From Clostridia bacterium (GTDB taxonomy: Bacteria; Bacillota; Sulfobacillia; SLMV01), in NCBI GenBank assembly GCA_003554565.1, contig PWGR01000138.1, positions 1 to 5,445 of the forward strand: a stretch of 5,445 nt of DNA, read 5' to 3'. Made by a program: the position numbers and the translations under genes. Position 1 is the stretch's first letter; the number at the start of each line of letters is the position of its first letter. Below the pieces are notes generated by a model that had not been told where the DNA came from, searched no databases, and was given only the letters and a program-made list of their open reading frames with translations. This document shows positions 4,309 through 5,445 of the stretch, piece by piece.

Positions 4309-5445
4309 TTGAATGAGCCCGGCGGTTACAACATCAAGCGACGCGACTTCTTGCGATTGGCCCTCGGAACGGGATTGGCCGTGGGTACCGGTCTCCCGGT
4401 TCCCACCTTTGCCAAGGCGGAGGAGACCGAGGGGCTGGTCGAAGACTCTGACGAGGTAGTACCCACCTTTTGCAGTGTTTGCAGCGGAGGTTGTGCGATG
4501 CAGGCCTATGTAGATCACGGTCGATTGGTTCACCTGGCCGGCAACCCGCACGATTTGGCGGCTGGAGACCCCTTCGATCCGGATGCGGGAGGTCGTCTCT
4601 GTGTCAAGGGATACACCGCAGTCAAGACGCTGTATGATCCCGATCGGGTGAAGTATCCCATGAAGAGAACCAATCCAAACAAAGGCATGGGAGAGGATCC
4701 CGGTTTTGTGAAAATATCCTGGGAAGAGGCTATTGATCTGGCTGCGGAGGGCCTCAACGATGTAATTGACCAGTATGGTCCCGAGTCCTTTCTGGTCCTC
4801 AACAGGAGTCATCCCCACTCTGTGCGGTTGGGCCGGGCGATAGGTACCCCCAACTTTGTGGCCCACCAGTCGACCTGTTTCACCACGCAGGAAGCCGTTT
4901 GGCGTGCCATGGTTACAGGTGGGCCGAAGCCGTGGACTTATGATGTGGAAAACTGTCGGTACATCCTCTCTTTTGGATGGGATGGACTCGGCAAGGGCAA
5001 GAACATGCAGGTGCGTAACACTACCCGGGCACTGGAGAGGGGAGCCAAGTTGGTAGTGCTCGATCCGTATAAATCAGTTACAGCATCCAAGGCGCACGAG
5101 TGGCTGCCGATCGAGCCCGGCACCGACCTGGCGTTCTGCCTGGCCATGATCCACGTCATAATGAAAGAGGAACTTTACAATCGGGATTTTGTGAACAACT
5201 ACACCCAGGGCGTCCGGGAACTGGACGACTTTGCCGCTGAATACACGCCCGAGTGGGCGGCTGAAATCACGGGTATTCCGGCCGAGACCATAACCCGCAT
5301 CGCCCGGGAGTTTGCCGATACCGAGCCCGCGCACATTCCAAGTCATAAGCGCGATGCCGCGGGTCCCAACTATGCCAACAGCTGGAAGCTGGCGCAGGCA
5401 CAGCTGGTTCTGAATGCGTTGGTGGGTACGATCGACCGGCCGGGC
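4309..5445 (+). CDS. Tat-exported molybdopterin oxidoreductase catalytic subunit (DMSO reductase superfamily), N-terminal part
   Basis: The frame stays open to the window edge, giving 379 residues of a protein that normally runs to about 700-900. It starts with a twin-arginine signal, KRRDFLRLALG (R11, R12) plus a hydrophobic stretch to about residue 29, with possible cleavage after AKA (37). Cysteines C55, C58, C62 and C98 (C-x2-C-x3-C-x35-C) form the N-terminal [4Fe-4S] site, followed by the conserved K100. NFVAHQSTC puts C190 where thiosulfate/polysulfide, tetrathionate and arsenate reductases carry the cysteine Mo ligand. EDPGFVKISWEEA and LNALVGTIDRPG are further family blocks. Function: a periplasmic or cell-surface respiratory reductase or oxidase; the PhsA/PsrA/TtrA/ArrA-type clade is likely, but the substrate is not determinable. 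A TorD-like chaperone lies directly upstream. Fe-S and membrane subunits are expected downstream. The TTG start is set by GGAGGAGG. Confidence 0.9.
   Translation, partial: MNEPGGYNIKRRDFLRLALGTGLAVGTGLPVPTFAKAEETEGLVEDSDEVVPTFCSVCSGGCAMQAYVDHGRLVHLAGNPHDLAAGDPFDPDAGGRLCVKGYTAVKTLYDPDRVKYPMKRTNPNKGMGEDPGFVKISWEEAIDLAAEGLNDVIDQYGPESFLVLNRSHPHSVRLGRAIGTPNFVAHQSTCFTTQEAVWRAMVTGGPKPWTYDVENCRYILSFGWDGLGKGKNMQVRNTTRALERGAKLVVLDPYKSVTASKAHEWLPIEPGTDLAFCLAMIHVIMKEELYNRDFVNNYTQGVRELDDFAAEYTPEWAAEITGIPAETITRIAREFADTEPAHIPSHKRDAAGPNYANSWKLAQAQLVLNALVGTIDRPG

Overview
The window reads like chromosome from an anaerobic, spore-forming Firmicute of moderately high GC, perhaps a Desulfotomaculum/Moorella/Peptococcaceae-type clostridium. 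This rests on a CotF-type spore coat protein at the left end, a Tat-exported respiratory molybdoenzyme at the right end, strong purine-rich Shine-Dalgarno sites, and frequent GTG/TTG starts. The taxonomic guess is inference. All genes I can support lie on the + strand; I see no tRNA, rRNA, insertion sequence or CRISPR array.

Left block (1-855): the C-terminal 50 codons of a small glutamine-rich helical protein are followed after 33 nt by a CotF-family coat protein. That protein carries a 120-residue Gly/Tyr/Gln/Ser tail resembling eukaryotic prion-like (FUS/EWS) low-complexity domains. A long hairpin at 821-855 probably ends this transcription unit.

Middle block (894-2902): three tightly packed genes (8-nt overlap, then a 16-nt gap) encode phosphatases of three unrelated folds: a HAD phosphatase of the PpaX/Gph type, a calcineurin-like PPP-family metallophosphatase, and a histidine-phosphatase (phosphoglycerate mutase-like) protein. 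Catalytic residues are intact in all three. Their substrates cannot be read from the sequence.

Gap (2903-3721): more than 800 nt without a convincing gene. It holds three different perfect 12-bp palindromes, nested inverted repeats just after the phosphatase operon, and an AT-rich patch (about 3290-3410) with promoter-like elements, a CRP/FNR-like dyad and a 16-bp near-palindrome. Then comes a GC-rich stretch of about 300 nt that looks like an untranslated leader or decayed sequence.

Right block (3722-5445): a TorD/DmsD-type chaperone starts at a TTG set by a strong ribosome binding site. After 23 nt follows the N-terminal 379 residues of a Tat-dependent [4Fe-4S] molybdopterin oxidoreductase, likely with a cysteine Mo ligand and running off the window. 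The chaperone presumably serves this enzyme, and the pair opens an anaerobic respiratory operon whose further subunits would lie to the right. Five consecutive genes appear to use non-ATG starts.
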